In this document: one piece after another, positions 10,226 through 30,179 of the stretch | How positions within the stretch are numbered: position 1 is the stretch's first letter | Layout: each line of letters begins with the position of its first letter | Assembly (NCBI RefSeq): GCF_023856365.1 | Contig: NW_026042451.1 | Span: forward strand, 186,001 to 250,000 | Origin: Brienomyrus brachyistius | Lineage: Eukaryota; Chordata; Actinopteri; Osteoglossiformes; Mormyridae | Direction of reading: 5' to 3' | Length of the DNA stretch: 64,000 nt | The notes under the pieces: generated by a model | The model's input: only the letters and a program-made list of their open reading frames with translations | Database searches by the model: none | Told to the model about the DNA's origin: nothing | Translations under genes and position numbers: made by a program

Positions 10226-10723
10226 ATACACTATCTTCAGGCTCCTGCCGGGATCAGTCAGTATGGTGGACCTTTGGAGGAATGGGTACAAAACCATCAG
10301 GAAAGTTTGCAGGTGCTTCAAGAGTATGTGAAGGCTTAGTTGGAGGAACAAGCCACACCACGAAATCGGAAACACAATGAGTTGGTTAATGATTAGGGGT
10401 TTGATGAAGGTCAGCTGGTGTGTTTGCGGAACCATGTTCGAGGTAAAATACAGGATCATTGGGATGCCTGTTTGTATATGGTAGTTCGGTGTCCCCAAGA
10501 TCAGGGTGCAGTTTACTCTGCAACTCCAATGGAGGGGGACGGGGTTGTCCGTCAAGTTCACCGAACAGAGTTGCGTCCAGTACCACAGGGGGTTGTTATG
10601 TCAGGGGAAGATGTTCTGGTAATGTCTCCTGAGTCTGGGTTGCCCACAGGGGCAACAGAAATGGAATCGGATGAGGACTCTGTGATTTTACGGGGACAGG
10701 GCTGGTGGGAGGGGTCGCAATAG
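10226..10723 (+). pseudogene. Ty3/gypsy integrase C-terminal remnant
   Basis: One frame from 10,265 to a TAG at 10,721 reads like the region after the integrase core of fish Ty3/gypsy Pol. A coiled segment (EEWVQNHQESLQVLQEYV) is followed by a chromodomain-proximal stretch (KIQDHWDACLYMVV) and VVRQVHRTELRP. The frame is broken by two in-frame TAG codons, near 10,337 and 10,394, so it is dead. Upstream reverse transcriptase and RNase H are not visible. The homology call is by recognition. Confidence 0.7.
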
Positions 10724-11152
10724 AGCATCCACAAGTAGGCCTCGTATAATGGAGGAGGTTATGTCCCCCCCGAGGTGTAGAGACCAGTTAAACGTTCGGT
10801 GAGGTCCACCACTGGTCATCATACCAACCCTTATAAGTTACCACGGTCAGTGAATGATCGTTCGGTTGGGGAGGAAGACCAGTGGTTTGGGGATAGAATT
10901 CTTAGCTGTGATCGTTGGGTCATCAATTTCATTTTGGGGGATGGATTGTAGCCAGGCAATTATAGGCAGGTATAGGAACTGCAGTTCGGACTGGAGGCAT
11001 AGCCGGGGCGAGATGGCTGTGCATGTTCCGATGGTAGGGCATATTGGCAAAGGAGCAGGCACGGGAAAGACAGGCAGGGTCCTGATAGATTTGGTGGAGC
11101 ATCGGCGGGCATATTGAATTTGCAGTGTAGCAGCCTTTCTGTTTGCTTGTTT

Positions 11153-11312
11153 CAGGGGTGAACAATCTTATCCGCAAAGGGCCGGTGTGTATGCAGGTTT
11201 TCGCTGCAACTCCCTAATTAGATTTCTAATTAGAGGACTGATTAGCTGAAGAGTCCTCATACCTGGTTTTGAAGAGCTGACCTAAAGGTTACCCCAAAAA
11301 CCTGTTTTTTTT
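11153..11312 (+). mobile_element. hAT-type non-autonomous element, truncated
   Basis: Begins CAGGGGTGAACAATCTTATC, a typical hAT-like terminus, then AAAGGGCCGGTGTGTATGCA and a palindromic TCTAATTAGA core. It stops at AAAAACCTG followed by a T run, before the expected opposite terminus. It is recognisable as one end of a common fish miniature element. There is no ORF. Confidence 0.6.
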
Positions 11313-11366
11313 TTGTTTGAATGGGGCAGTGAGTCATGGGGTAAACTACTGTTCTTTAGGGGTTTT

Positions 11367-11435
11367 CAAGGTGGAATTACGGGTCGATAATTTTAAGGAT
11401 CAGGTTGTAAACCTCCCTGGTGTTGCTTTAATATG
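11367..11435 (+). repeat. Direct repeat flanking gypsy remnant, right copy
   Basis: Partner of 10,034-10,110. It is followed by about 450 bp of T-rich sequence that may belong to the same retrotransposon. Confidence 0.65.
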
Positions 11436-11903
11436 TTTTATCTGAGGTTGTATCGTGTATTATCAAGCCAGCCGGCTTAGTGGCCTCGGGAGCGGGGTTT
11501 AGTGGGAGCAGCTGGCTAGTTTTATTTTCTTTTTTGTTTGTGTCTTTTTCTTTGTTGTATGTATATTTTGGGTTCATTATTAGGCAGGCTGGGCCTTTTG
11601 GCACCTGTAGTCTGGGTGCTGGATTGCCCATAGGGGTCTTTTTTATTGCTGTGATTTGCTGTGTCATTCACTAGTGTGATTTGTGCTGGATGTGTTTTTA
11701 AGGTTGTGCTGTGGCGTGTACCTGAGCAAACTTTGGGCAACCTGTTCTCTTGTTGGCTTTATTGACAAAGGGTGGATTAGTCTAATTACGGCCTGCTACA
11801 AATAGCTGCATATAACGTATAAAAAAAATCACCTTATGGGTGCTCCGTAGGGTAGCAAGATCTTGAGTTTTTTTTACAGTACTCGGGTACGTTTTAAAAT
11901 TTT

Positions 11904-12010
11904 CGACCAATCAGCAAACATTATTCTGACAGCATAGCTGGGAAACCAATGAAAAGTGAGTGCAACGTTCTAGAACTTGACTTCGGGTTGACGCTCCCTA
12001 TAAAAGAGCT
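11904..12010 (+). promoter_or_regulatory. CCAAT / heat-shock-element / TATA promoter-like block
   Basis: In order on the + strand: CCAATCAGC (about 11,908), ACCAATG (about 11,946), a perfect inverted heat-shock core TTCTAGAA (about 11,969) followed by further TTC/GAA half sites, then CTATAAAAG (about 11,999). Spacing fits a TATA promoter starting near 12,030. It lies about 90 bp upstream of an ATG that opens a 133-codon ORF with a strong splice donor. Function is inferred from motif order only. Confidence 0.5.
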
Positions 12011-12097
12011 GGGTACTGCTTCAAGGCGTTCAGTTGGCGCTACCTCCTGATAGAGTAGCACTGTACGGCTCTTGTTCCGTAAAACAACATCAAAAGG

Positions 12098-12499
12098 ATG
12101 AAAAAAAAAACAATATTTAAAGAAGACGAAAAAAATCAATTTTTAAAGAAGACGAAAAAAACATCGTCTAAAAAAATAAGCCAAAAAAATAATATCCGAA
12201 GAAGGAAAAACATGCAAAGTAAAAAAAAACAAACAAAAATAAAAAACAATATCCAAAGAAGAAGGAAAAAAACATCCAAAGGGAGAAAAGAAGAACTGAA
12301 GGGCCAACGAGGTAGGAGGAAATACAAATTTCGTTTCAGCACCGTTGGAGTGCCAAGCCGTGAAAAGCATTTGGCCAGAAGACAAGGTAAGTGTTGTATC
12401 TGTTATTTTAAAACAGCGCTTTTCAAAATGCTGCTTTATAATCGTTTGAGATCGTTAGCCAGTGTGACAGCTGAAGGCTTTTTGAGTTTACCAACATAA
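12098..12499 (+). CDS. Putative lysine-rich ORF / first exon (unrecognised)
   Basis: The 133-codon ORF opens about 70 bp after the expected start of the TATA promoter-like block. Its first ~75 residues are mostly Lys, Arg, Gln and Asn, built from imperfect repeats of AAAGAAGACGAAAAAA. A strong donor (CAAG|GTAAGTG) falls at about 12,385. If it is used, the exon would encode about 96 residues and the ORF tail beyond is intron. No known domain is visible and the composition could simply reflect A-rich repeats. It may be a real small gene, a non-coding transcript, or nothing; only the promoter and donor context lifts it above the other short ORFs. Confidence 0.25.
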   Translation: MKKKTIFKEDEKNQFLKKTKKTSSKKISQKNNIRRRKNMQSKKKQTKIKNNIQRRRKKTSKGRKEELKGQRGRRKYKFRFSTVGVPSREKHLARRQGKCCICYFKTALFKMLLYNRLRSLASVTAEGFLSLPT

Positions 12500-13160
12500 A
12501 GTTTTATTTCTGTATTAGGACATTGTCAGGAACAATGATGTGTTCATCGCTATGATGTGGTCAAAAAGCGATGCATTGAATCTTAGAAACATTTGTGATT
12601 TTTCAAACGATGCTTTTCCTTTTATTTAATCAGTAAAATTTCCATCGGTTTTATATAGTGCCCCTTGAAATATGTCTTTAGCTCATTTTCCGGGCATTTT
12701 ACTAGAATGCATCCTGAGAAATACACAAGCTCTGCTGCATTTCCGTGCCTCGATGTTTAGTGCCGAGTATAATTGTTGCAGTTGCCTTTTATATATTCCA
12801 TGAGACCTGTTGGTACCAAGAGAAGTGTGAGACTGTCAGGGTGAATTTATCATACAATCGCACGCATAAATACCTGAGGGTTGCCAGTCCTTTTGCGTTG
12901 TTACAGGAGGACTAGAGCTGACGAGTGTGTTTCTACACACTATCAAGGGCATTGTAGTACAGTTTTCTCAGGTGGGAGAATGCTGCCGATCTCCTATTTG
13001 ACAATACAGCCCTTGATATATTAGAATATTACAGAACTAGAAGCCTTTTGCAAGGAAGAATGTGAGAAAATCCCAAGTACAAGAACTGAAAGCCTTTCAG
13101 CTGGCTATAAGAAGCGCTTGTAAGCTGTGATATCTGGCAGAGGAGGTGTTACTAAGTACT
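12500..13160. other. Non-coding, hairpins and an imperfect inverted repeat
   Basis: Two short adjacent hairpins (CATTGT/ACAATG near 12,515-12,537, and CATCGCT/AGCGATG near 12,548-12,580) are followed by an imperfect inverted repeat (TATCAAGGGC near 12,941 and GCCCTTGATA near 13,010). No ORF of note. The RNA class was not identified. Confidence 0.4.
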
Positions 13161-13164
13161 GATT

Positions 13165-13395
13165 ACGTAGGGTGCCCAAACTTTTGCAGAGTGCCATAAT
13201 AATGTTTTTATTTTGTAATTTTGTTCAATTTATGGCATAAAAAGTAACTATTCATCAATGTTTGCTGAAAATATTGTGTATTTTTCCCCCAGTTCCTAAA
13301 GAGACTGTATTAACTGATATTGTTGCTTTTGTAATTGAAAAGATGTTATTTGTCAAGGGGTGCCAAACCTTTGCATAAGACTGTACACAGTGTGT
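13165..13395 (+). mobile_element. Small DNA-transposon-like relic
   Basis: Bracketed by related sequences GGGTGCCCAAACTTTTGCA (about 13,170) and GGGGTGCCAAACCTTTGCAT (about 13,357), which resemble ends of widespread short vertebrate Tc1/mariner-type repeats. The interior is AT-rich and non-coding. Assignment is tentative. Confidence 0.4.
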
Positions 13396-13503
13396 GTATG
13401 TGTTTATGTGAGTGTGTGTCTGTGTGTGTGTGTGTATATATATATATGTGTGTGTGTGTATATATTTCTGTATATGCATGTGTATATATATATTTATATA
13501 TAG
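13396..13503 (+). repeat. (TG)n/(TA)n microsatellite
   Basis: Alternating TG and TA runs directly after the relic at 13,165-13,395. Confidence 0.85.
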
Positions 13504-13599
13504 TTCACACACATTCAAACTTATTTGAATACACATTCAAAATTATTTTTATTATTATTATTTTCGTTTTTTTTTTTTTTTGTGTTTTAAAATTTTTTA

Positions 13600-22883
<9,284 letters not shown>

Positions 22884-23146
22884 TGCGTGGAAGGCGACTG
22901 CCGCGCTGCTCACCAGGCCAACCCCCCCTGCCCCCAGTCAGCCCCCGCCAGAACCCGCACCGGTCGTGCATTTCAGCAAAGTCCGGAACCCGGGATGCCA
23001 ATGACTGACTTTCTGGTTTCGTTCACCGAGGGTTGGTTGTGATGGGGGAGGGGATCGATTCCATGTGTGTTTTGCGACTTTTTGTTGCCCCCTCCCAGTT
23101 TGCACATAAAATAATTTATCCGTTATGTTTTTAAAGCACTTCAGAG

Positions 23147-23150
23147 AGAG

Positions 23151-23241
<91 letters not shown>
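23147..23241 (+). repeat. (TG)n microsatellite, clcn7 3' UTR region
   Basis: About 45 TG dinucleotides with one TGCG interruption, preceded by GAGAGAGAGAG. Confidence 0.9.
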
Positions 23242-23243
<2 letters not shown>

Positions 23244-23345
23244 TTCTACACACACTTGGGTGTCAGTCCCGCTCTGTGGTCATTTGCAAAGCTTTGGTAG
23301 CATTGTGATATACATTAGTGTAAATGTGTAAAAAGCATTTCAAGC

Positions 23346-23354
<9 letters not shown>

Positions 23355-23387
<33 letters not shown>
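23355..23387 (+). repeat. (GA)n microsatellite
   Basis: About 16 GA dinucleotides, following a short TG run. Confidence 0.9.
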
Positions 23388-23389
<2 letters not shown>

Positions 23390-26300
23390 GCCAGGCCAAT
23401 AACGTTCCTCTTTTACTCAGAGTTTTTTGAGTGTGGTCTATTGACAGAGGGTACCACAGTTTTCTTGTGACTTTAGTTTTACTTTAGGGGAAGTTAATTT
23501 TCCTCTCCCAGATAATTGTCTTGCACATTGTACCATTAACCAATGCCTCCCACCCCTCCCATGCCAGTGTAGGTAAGACCAACCCTGCCCCCCCCCCCCC
23601 CCCCCGGAAAAACCCTGACTCGCTTTGACCTTTTTCTCTCATGCTGGATGCTAGCGGTTTTTAACATACAGTGTTTTTTCTCGTGAATTCGCCCATTGGC
23701 TGACTGCCACACTGCCTGCGTCCTCCCCCACCCACGCCAGTACGTGACAGTATGTATCCCCCCCACCCCGGGTGATTCTCCAGGTCCTGTGTTTTTGATG
23801 GCGATTTGTCTCTTGTTGCGCCGTACAGCCTCTAGGTGGCAGAAACCCTGGTTTCTGATATATACCTGAATAAATTATGCAAATCGGGGTCAGGTTTACA
23901 TGGGTCGGGTGCCAAACAATGCCAGTAGTGTGTGTGTGTGTGTGTGGGGGGGTGACTTCACAGGTGCTCTCCTGAAAATGTGTGTATATCATTGTTTTTA
24001 AATGGCACTTACTGAAAGCAGAGTGGGGTTCAGGGCAGCTTAATGATTTGCAAGGTGACCATGGGTCGTGTTTGGCCAAGGGGGCGCTAGTGTGTTGAGG
24101 AAAGGAACTTATTCTGGTCTTTGCAGGCTGTGCTAGAAACCCAAACCCACCCCCATGGCTGTATGTGGCTCCGCACTTTAAATGCTTCTTACCCCACCTC
24201 GTTTCCCATCTGCGCCCTACAACTTACAAATCCTTGCAATGTCACGTGCAAGGGGGCCCCCTACTGGCCAAGCAAGGCCCTACAGTCGCTGGTGCCCTTG
24301 GGGGTCCAGCCGTACAGTTTTTGCCAACAGCAGAGTTTACACTTTGACTAGTTATGTGCTGTTTAGTTATTTTGTTTTTAATTAAGGTGAACTTGCCTAA
24401 GTGACCCTGATCAGTTAAATAGGGTTTTTACCCACCCAACAAGCCTATCGAAAATGGACATACCAGTTAAACGGTAAACGATGTGAATCCCTTATCAGAT
24501 TTTGATTTTATTCTGAATATTAAATGTCGTGTTTTAACTCAACCTTAAATAAATTAAAGTATCTCCATTTTAAAGAGCACTGTGACTGGATGAGAGAATT
24601 GTTTCGGCGTTGGCAAGTACCACCTTAGCGTACATTTATAGAAACGGCTGAAATATACTGGATAATTTTGCATAATTTTTATTTTGCCAAGCTTGATTTT
24701 CTTCTGTGATTTCTGAAATCTAATAAAGGTTTTGATGCATATGCCTATTTGTATTGCACGAGTCAGTCATGCTGTTTAATAAGAATCATTTGTATTTATA
24801 CAAACAATGATAAAAAAATTATTGTATTAAATGGCGTGTTTGATGATACTGCTGGTGACTCCGTGGCACTCTTTGAGCAACGTGTCCGTATCCTAATTTT
24901 CTACCTTCTGACACACAAATTCTCAGACTAAATGAGATTACTGCAGTCCCGTTGCCGGGGTAATGCAATTGTTTAGGTGGATGTCGCTGAATGCATTTCA
25001 GTGGGAGGTCCAGAAAGCCTGGGACGCGATTTGACGGGGTAGAAATGAGATGAACGGTTCTGTTGTACCTTGCAGATTTGTACCTTGCAGATTTCCCTCG
25101 ATTTGCTTATTAGTTGCTGGAAATCAATATTTAAAAAAAAATGTGCGTTGAACATGCCTTTCCATCCCGATCCATGAACCCAGTTTTCCCAGATATCAGC
25201 AAAACAATGAGAAATTCTATATATAAAAAAAAAAAAATCAACATTTGATTAAGTTTTATTAATGCTTGCTTTCATGTTAAAAAATGTTGGTGCACAATTT
25301 AATTTTTTTTTTAACACACAACATTTGGTTGAAATTGTAACGTGGAACATCAAGTCTGGGGCGCAGTTAAGGGGGGGAGATTAGGACAGTAAAAAACTTG
25401 GAACATAACTGCATTGGTGTGGGTTTGTGGCCCAATATGATATGCATTCATGGGGCCCAAATTCTCTAGCAGAATCACAGCATAGATTTCTTTGTATATT
25501 TTTTAGGTTTAAAGGACTCCGGAGATTGAGATATTGTGTTTTTAAAGTTTCCTTGGACTCCCACAGTAAATTTTACAGAGCTGGGGTCTCCATAACTTTT
25601 GCTGTGCAATAAATTTTGCTGACTGGGAAAGGGGGGGGGGGTTCCCCAAGATTTTTGCCGGCTCGCCTACCCATCGGCTCACCTTGAAAATGCCCAAAAT
25701 GCCACCTGGCTGTTCAGCCCTGCTATAAAGTTGCAGAAAGACACGACGTTGTACTGTGACCTTACGATGTTACAGATCCGAGAAATAGCGTACTAAGCAG
25801 CACGTGTTTCCCTGCTGTGTTAAGGTGGGCCTTAGAAACCCATAACGCACTAATGCAGCTCTGGATGGCGGGCTATGCGTCAGTAATGCTGTCAGAGAAG
25901 ATTCACTCATTAGTCTGATGTGAACTTAATCAGATTATGGGTCCTTTTTAGTCGCAGAATACAACATAATCCATGGCAAATGGACATCGGTGCCGTCTTT
26001 ATGATGTTATGCTGACAGTGCCTTTAATCCCACCCCCCACCCCCCACCAATCCCTTTCCCAACTTCATGTTGTCTCTTAATCCTGTATGTTTCAGTAATA
26101 TGAAGACGGAATTTCAGTATTCTCTGTTGCGGTTGTTTTATTTTTATCTCGCGAGTTTCATGCATTTTTAAGAACCGCGCAGAACATCAGTTAACTCTGT
26201 GCTGCTGGAATCCTGAGGATTGCCTTGATGGGTAGTGTAGGAGTTGAAGGATTTGCGTAGTCAGATTTAATTTTTTAAAAAGGAAATCTATTAAAAAGTA

Positions 26301-27813
26301 ACATGCAAAGTAGTTTATTATTATTTTTATTTTTTTTTTTACATAAGAATTTCAAGAGAAACTGAGAGCCTCGTTTTAATGGGCTTGTCTGGTAAAGTTA
26401 GTTTGACACTTGTACTGCATGTATTATTAAACATTTATCTATCCATCCATCCATCCATCCCGGCTCCGTCAACATGCAAACTTCAGTAATTCAAAACACT
26501 TAGTATTGAGCTTCCATTGTGAGCCTTAGCAGCCAATAAACAAACCGCCAATAATGAATATCACAGGCTTTGGTGATGGACACAGACTTCCAGACACGCC
26601 CCATATTCCTGACGCATTCCTCACCATGACCCTGTCTACTTCACATTCGCAGCCCAATATTTCATTCAAACTGGAGTTCGAAAGCTTGTTGGAGCCGAAT
26701 GGACAATTTTAAAGACCAACATGGCAGAAAATTCAGTTCTGAAAGAAAGGAAGTTTCGATTTTTAATGAACTTATGAGATGCAGCAGAGATTCATCTTAC
26801 CCTCAGTAATCTTTAGTTATAGCTTTCAGGGACTGGGATATAGATAATTTAGAAATGTGCTGCTTTTTAAAACACTAAGTAGGATTCCAATACTTTTCCA
26901 AGACACGGTATAATAGTATAATGTATTGTTGGTGCGCTGTGGGAGGGAGGTGCTGTCCTGGCAGGGGAGACAGGTGACTGAAACCTTTTGTAGCGATTTG
27001 TTCCGCCTGTCTGTTGGGCAGAATTTAGTTTGCTCTCTTTGTGCTTCCAGTAAATCTAGGTCCCGTTCCCATCATACCAGCAAGTCCGTGCAGGGTGGAT
27101 CTCTGGCTAATCTCTTTTGTTGTTTGATTCCCTCCACGGAGGAAAAAAAAAAGAACTCGAGGTCACCTGCGGTTCCAAACCACATCTCCAGCAGGTCAGT
27201 GATCTCAGAGTAGCACATGCCGTTTATAAGCCAAAAGAAAAATGGTTGAAAAGTACGACACCTGTGTTATTCTATTTTGGTATTTAAGTGACAGAATTCC
27301 ACTAAAGGTGAATTAAAAACTTGCTTAATTTATTGAGAAATGCTGAAGAAGTAAATGAACAAAGGATGAGAGAAGCTGCTGGAATCTGAAGCAGACATGA
27401 TGCAGGTTCGAAACTGCACAGTTTTGATCTGGAATATGGGACACAATCCACATTATAAGCACTGAGCTAAATGCCAAGTTTTAAATGGCTATTTATCTAT
27501 TACAACCATTGTTTCAGTGAAAGTTGTATGCAGATGTTTATTACTTAGTAATAAGGCAATATTTGGCTCAACTATGGTTTGTCTGTTACTAATGAAATAA
27601 ACTTTTCCTATATATAGAGACACAGGACTTTTCTCACTTCTGATCTAAACCATAATTTAGTCTGTTCTTATTTAACATGACACTATAATAAAAATACATC
27701 CGAAGTTAAAAATCCTGGAAGACTGCGTCAAATAGAGCAGCAGAGCACCGCCCCCAAACAGCCTCTGTGGGGCAGCAGTGAGCTCAGAGTGCATCCCCCC
27801 CCAGGAGGCAGTG

Positions 27814-29438
27814 TTAGGAAGAGCAGGCTGCTGTGGGACTTGCTGGTGACCCCAGGGACTTGGTCTTGCCGTTGTCCTCTAAGGCCTGGGCGAAAAGGGC
27901 AGGGTTACGGCTGGAGTGCCGCTGGCGTCTCACAAAGGGAAAGACACTGGGGCATGATGGGAAGGAGAACATGTTAGCGTTCCGCTAACACTTGTGGCAC
28001 TGCCTTTTCTAAGTCAGCCATGTTGGAAAATCCTTGACTACCGTGGAATTACAAACAGAAACTGGAGAGCATCACAGGGGACGCAAAAGCAATTAACATT
28101 ACAGAACTCTGTGTAGTCTTAGTGACGAAGCTAAGCTGAAGCCAGCAGTTCACACTAAGCCCAAAAATCCCTGGAATTAATCGTTAACAACCCCAGAAAC
28201 AGAACCTGTGTGTATCCCACACCAATATGAGTCTTATCCCCTTATATAAAATACATGGAATATATTACAGAAAGACCCCTTTTATAGAAGATAATAGTTT
28301 TACCTTTTTTTGGTCTCTTGTGGTTCTATGGCTCTAGCCAGCATGTTTTTGTAGAGATCGGACTTTAAATAGCGGGCGTAGGAGTCCTGAGGGTGAGAGG
28401 AGAGGCCGAGAGCCCGTTTTAATGAAGCTGTCATCCACTTTCATGGCTGTGCACAGTTAATGCTCCTACCTTCTTCATCAGGAAATAGATGTGCATCTGG
28501 GCGTCATCCAGGACAAAACGATGTGGGCTTTTCATGCCCTGCAGGGTCTTCTCCATGGTCTTGCTGTCCACGTTTACCCACTTGCTGGCTCCCGGGGCCA
28601 GGAACTGCCTGGGGGGAAGGAAGTGATGAGCCTGAGCTTTGCAGTCCCACTGGGAGTAAGCAAGTGCCACATCAGGGCCTGCTCTAAATTCAACTGGGAT
28701 GCAAACTGTCCCACTGGGCCACAAGGTCGCACTCACTTGTAGACCTCTTCCACCTTCTGCGGGATCGTAGCGCTCTCGCCGTGCCGGATGTCCTCACAGG
28801 CCTCCCAGAAACAGAGGTTCTCCACTGTGAATGAAACAGCGCATGCATCAGCTACCTGCAGGAGGCGCTCATCACGATGCCAATATGGAGGAGAATTGCC
28901 TTTCATAGAGGGATCATGATTATTAATTTAGCAGATGCTAGATCCTATTTTTTTTTTTTTTTGAGAGGGCAGGGTCAGTCAGTCCCTGGAGTAACTGATC
29001 GACGGCCCAATAGTGAGGTCACTCAGCTGACTCTGGGATTTGAGCTGATGACCTCCTGCAATGAATCCCAATCTGCTGAGTCACACACTGCCCAAATAGG
29101 CCCGCAGTGATCAAATAATGAATATGATTCTTACTTGCTGACGATGCCTCCATGAAGCTGATCTACTTGGGCGGGGGGGTCTACATGCTGCTCACCACTG
29201 AACTCCTTCTCCAGGTACTCCCTGAACTTGCACCGTCCCAGAGGGTCCCTAAGGAGCTCCGTGAAGCCGAACCCCCATCGTTCCACCCGCAGCTTGGTGG
29301 GTGTCTCCACCCTGCACCAGGAGGCGTGGAAGTGAAGAGACGACAGTCACCTCTGGGGGTGTGGCCCTGAAGAGGCAGGATGGGGCGCGGTAACGCACAC
29401 TCACATGTCGGCATTCAGCGTCCAGAGTGCCGTGTCAT
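27814..29438 (-). CDS. rgs11: Regulator of G-protein signalling 11, 3' exons (6 exons)
   Basis: Exons in transcript order: 29438-29405, 29311-29196, 28824-28737, 28608-28470, 28386-28304 and 27946-27814 (TAA at 27,814-27,816). All have GT-AG borders in consistent phase and encode about 197 residues. They hold the GGL-to-RGS linker ([11 protein letters not shown]), the whole RGS domain ([76 protein letters not shown]) and a short C-terminal tail with VFPF and PTAAC. WGF, VLDDAQ and the tail favour RGS11 over RGS9, RGS6 and RGS7. R7 RGS proteins work with G-beta-5 as GAPs for Galpha-i/o, RGS11 in retinal ON-bipolar cells. DEP, R7H and GGL exons are not visible. The intron upstream of the first exon is at least 26 kb of satellite. 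Confidence 0.92.
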
Positions 29439-29454
29439 CTGTTATCCAGCAGAC

Positions 29455-30179
29455 AGCATATTAGCATATTAGCATAGCATATTAGCATATTAGCATATTA
29501 GCATATTAGCATAGTATATTAGCATATTAGCAAATTAGCATATTAGCATAGCGTGTTAGCATATTAGCATATTAGCATAGCATATTAGCATATTAGCATA
29601 TTAGCATATTAGCATATTAGCATAGCATATTAGCATATTAGCATATTAGCATATTAGCATATTAGCATAGCATATTAGCATATTAGCATATTAGCATATT
29701 AGCATAGCATATTAGCATATTAGCATATTAGCATAGCTTGTTAGCATATTAGCGTATTAGCATATTAGCATATTAGCATATTAGCATATTAGCATATTAG
29801 CATATTAACATAGCATATTAGCATATTAGCATATTAGCATATTAGCATATTAGCATAGCATATTAGCATATTAGCATATTAGCATATTAGCATAGCGTGT
29901 TAGTGTATTAGCATATTAGCATATTAGCATATTAGCATATTAGCATATTAGCATATTAGCATAGCATATTAGCATATTAGCATATTAGCATATTAGCATA
30001 GCATATTAGCATATTAGCATATTAGCATATTAGCATATTAGCATAGCATATTAGCATATTAGCATATTAGCATATTAGCATAGCATATTAGCATATTAGC
30101 ATATTAGCATATTAGCATAGCATATTAGCATATTAGCATATTAGCATATTAGCATATTAGCATATTAACATATTAGCAT
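29455..30179. repeat. AGCATATT satellite, segment 1
   Basis: 8-bp monomers AGCATATT, punctuated every 3-6 copies by a 5-bp short form (AGCAT AGCATATT) and occasional AGCGTGTT or AACATATT variants. The segment starts 15 bp from the 3' splice site of rgs11 exon 29405-29438. Confidence 0.95.

Larger units (their letters stand above)
22884..27813. other. clcn7 3' UTR and clcn7-rgs11 convergent intergenic region
   Basis: No further gene was recognised. Candidate polyadenylation signals for clcn7 are AATAAA at 23,869 and 24,722 (+). TTTATT at 27,537 is a candidate for rgs11 (-). The stretch contains (TG)n, (GA)n and poly-C tracts and a short (ATCC)n run near 26,440. The rest is AT-rich sequence with short, unconvincing ORFs. 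Confidence 0.6.

Noticed and set aside
23125..23331. Cys-Val repeat ORF
   Set aside because: It is a translation of the (TG)n microsatellite in the clcn7 3' region.
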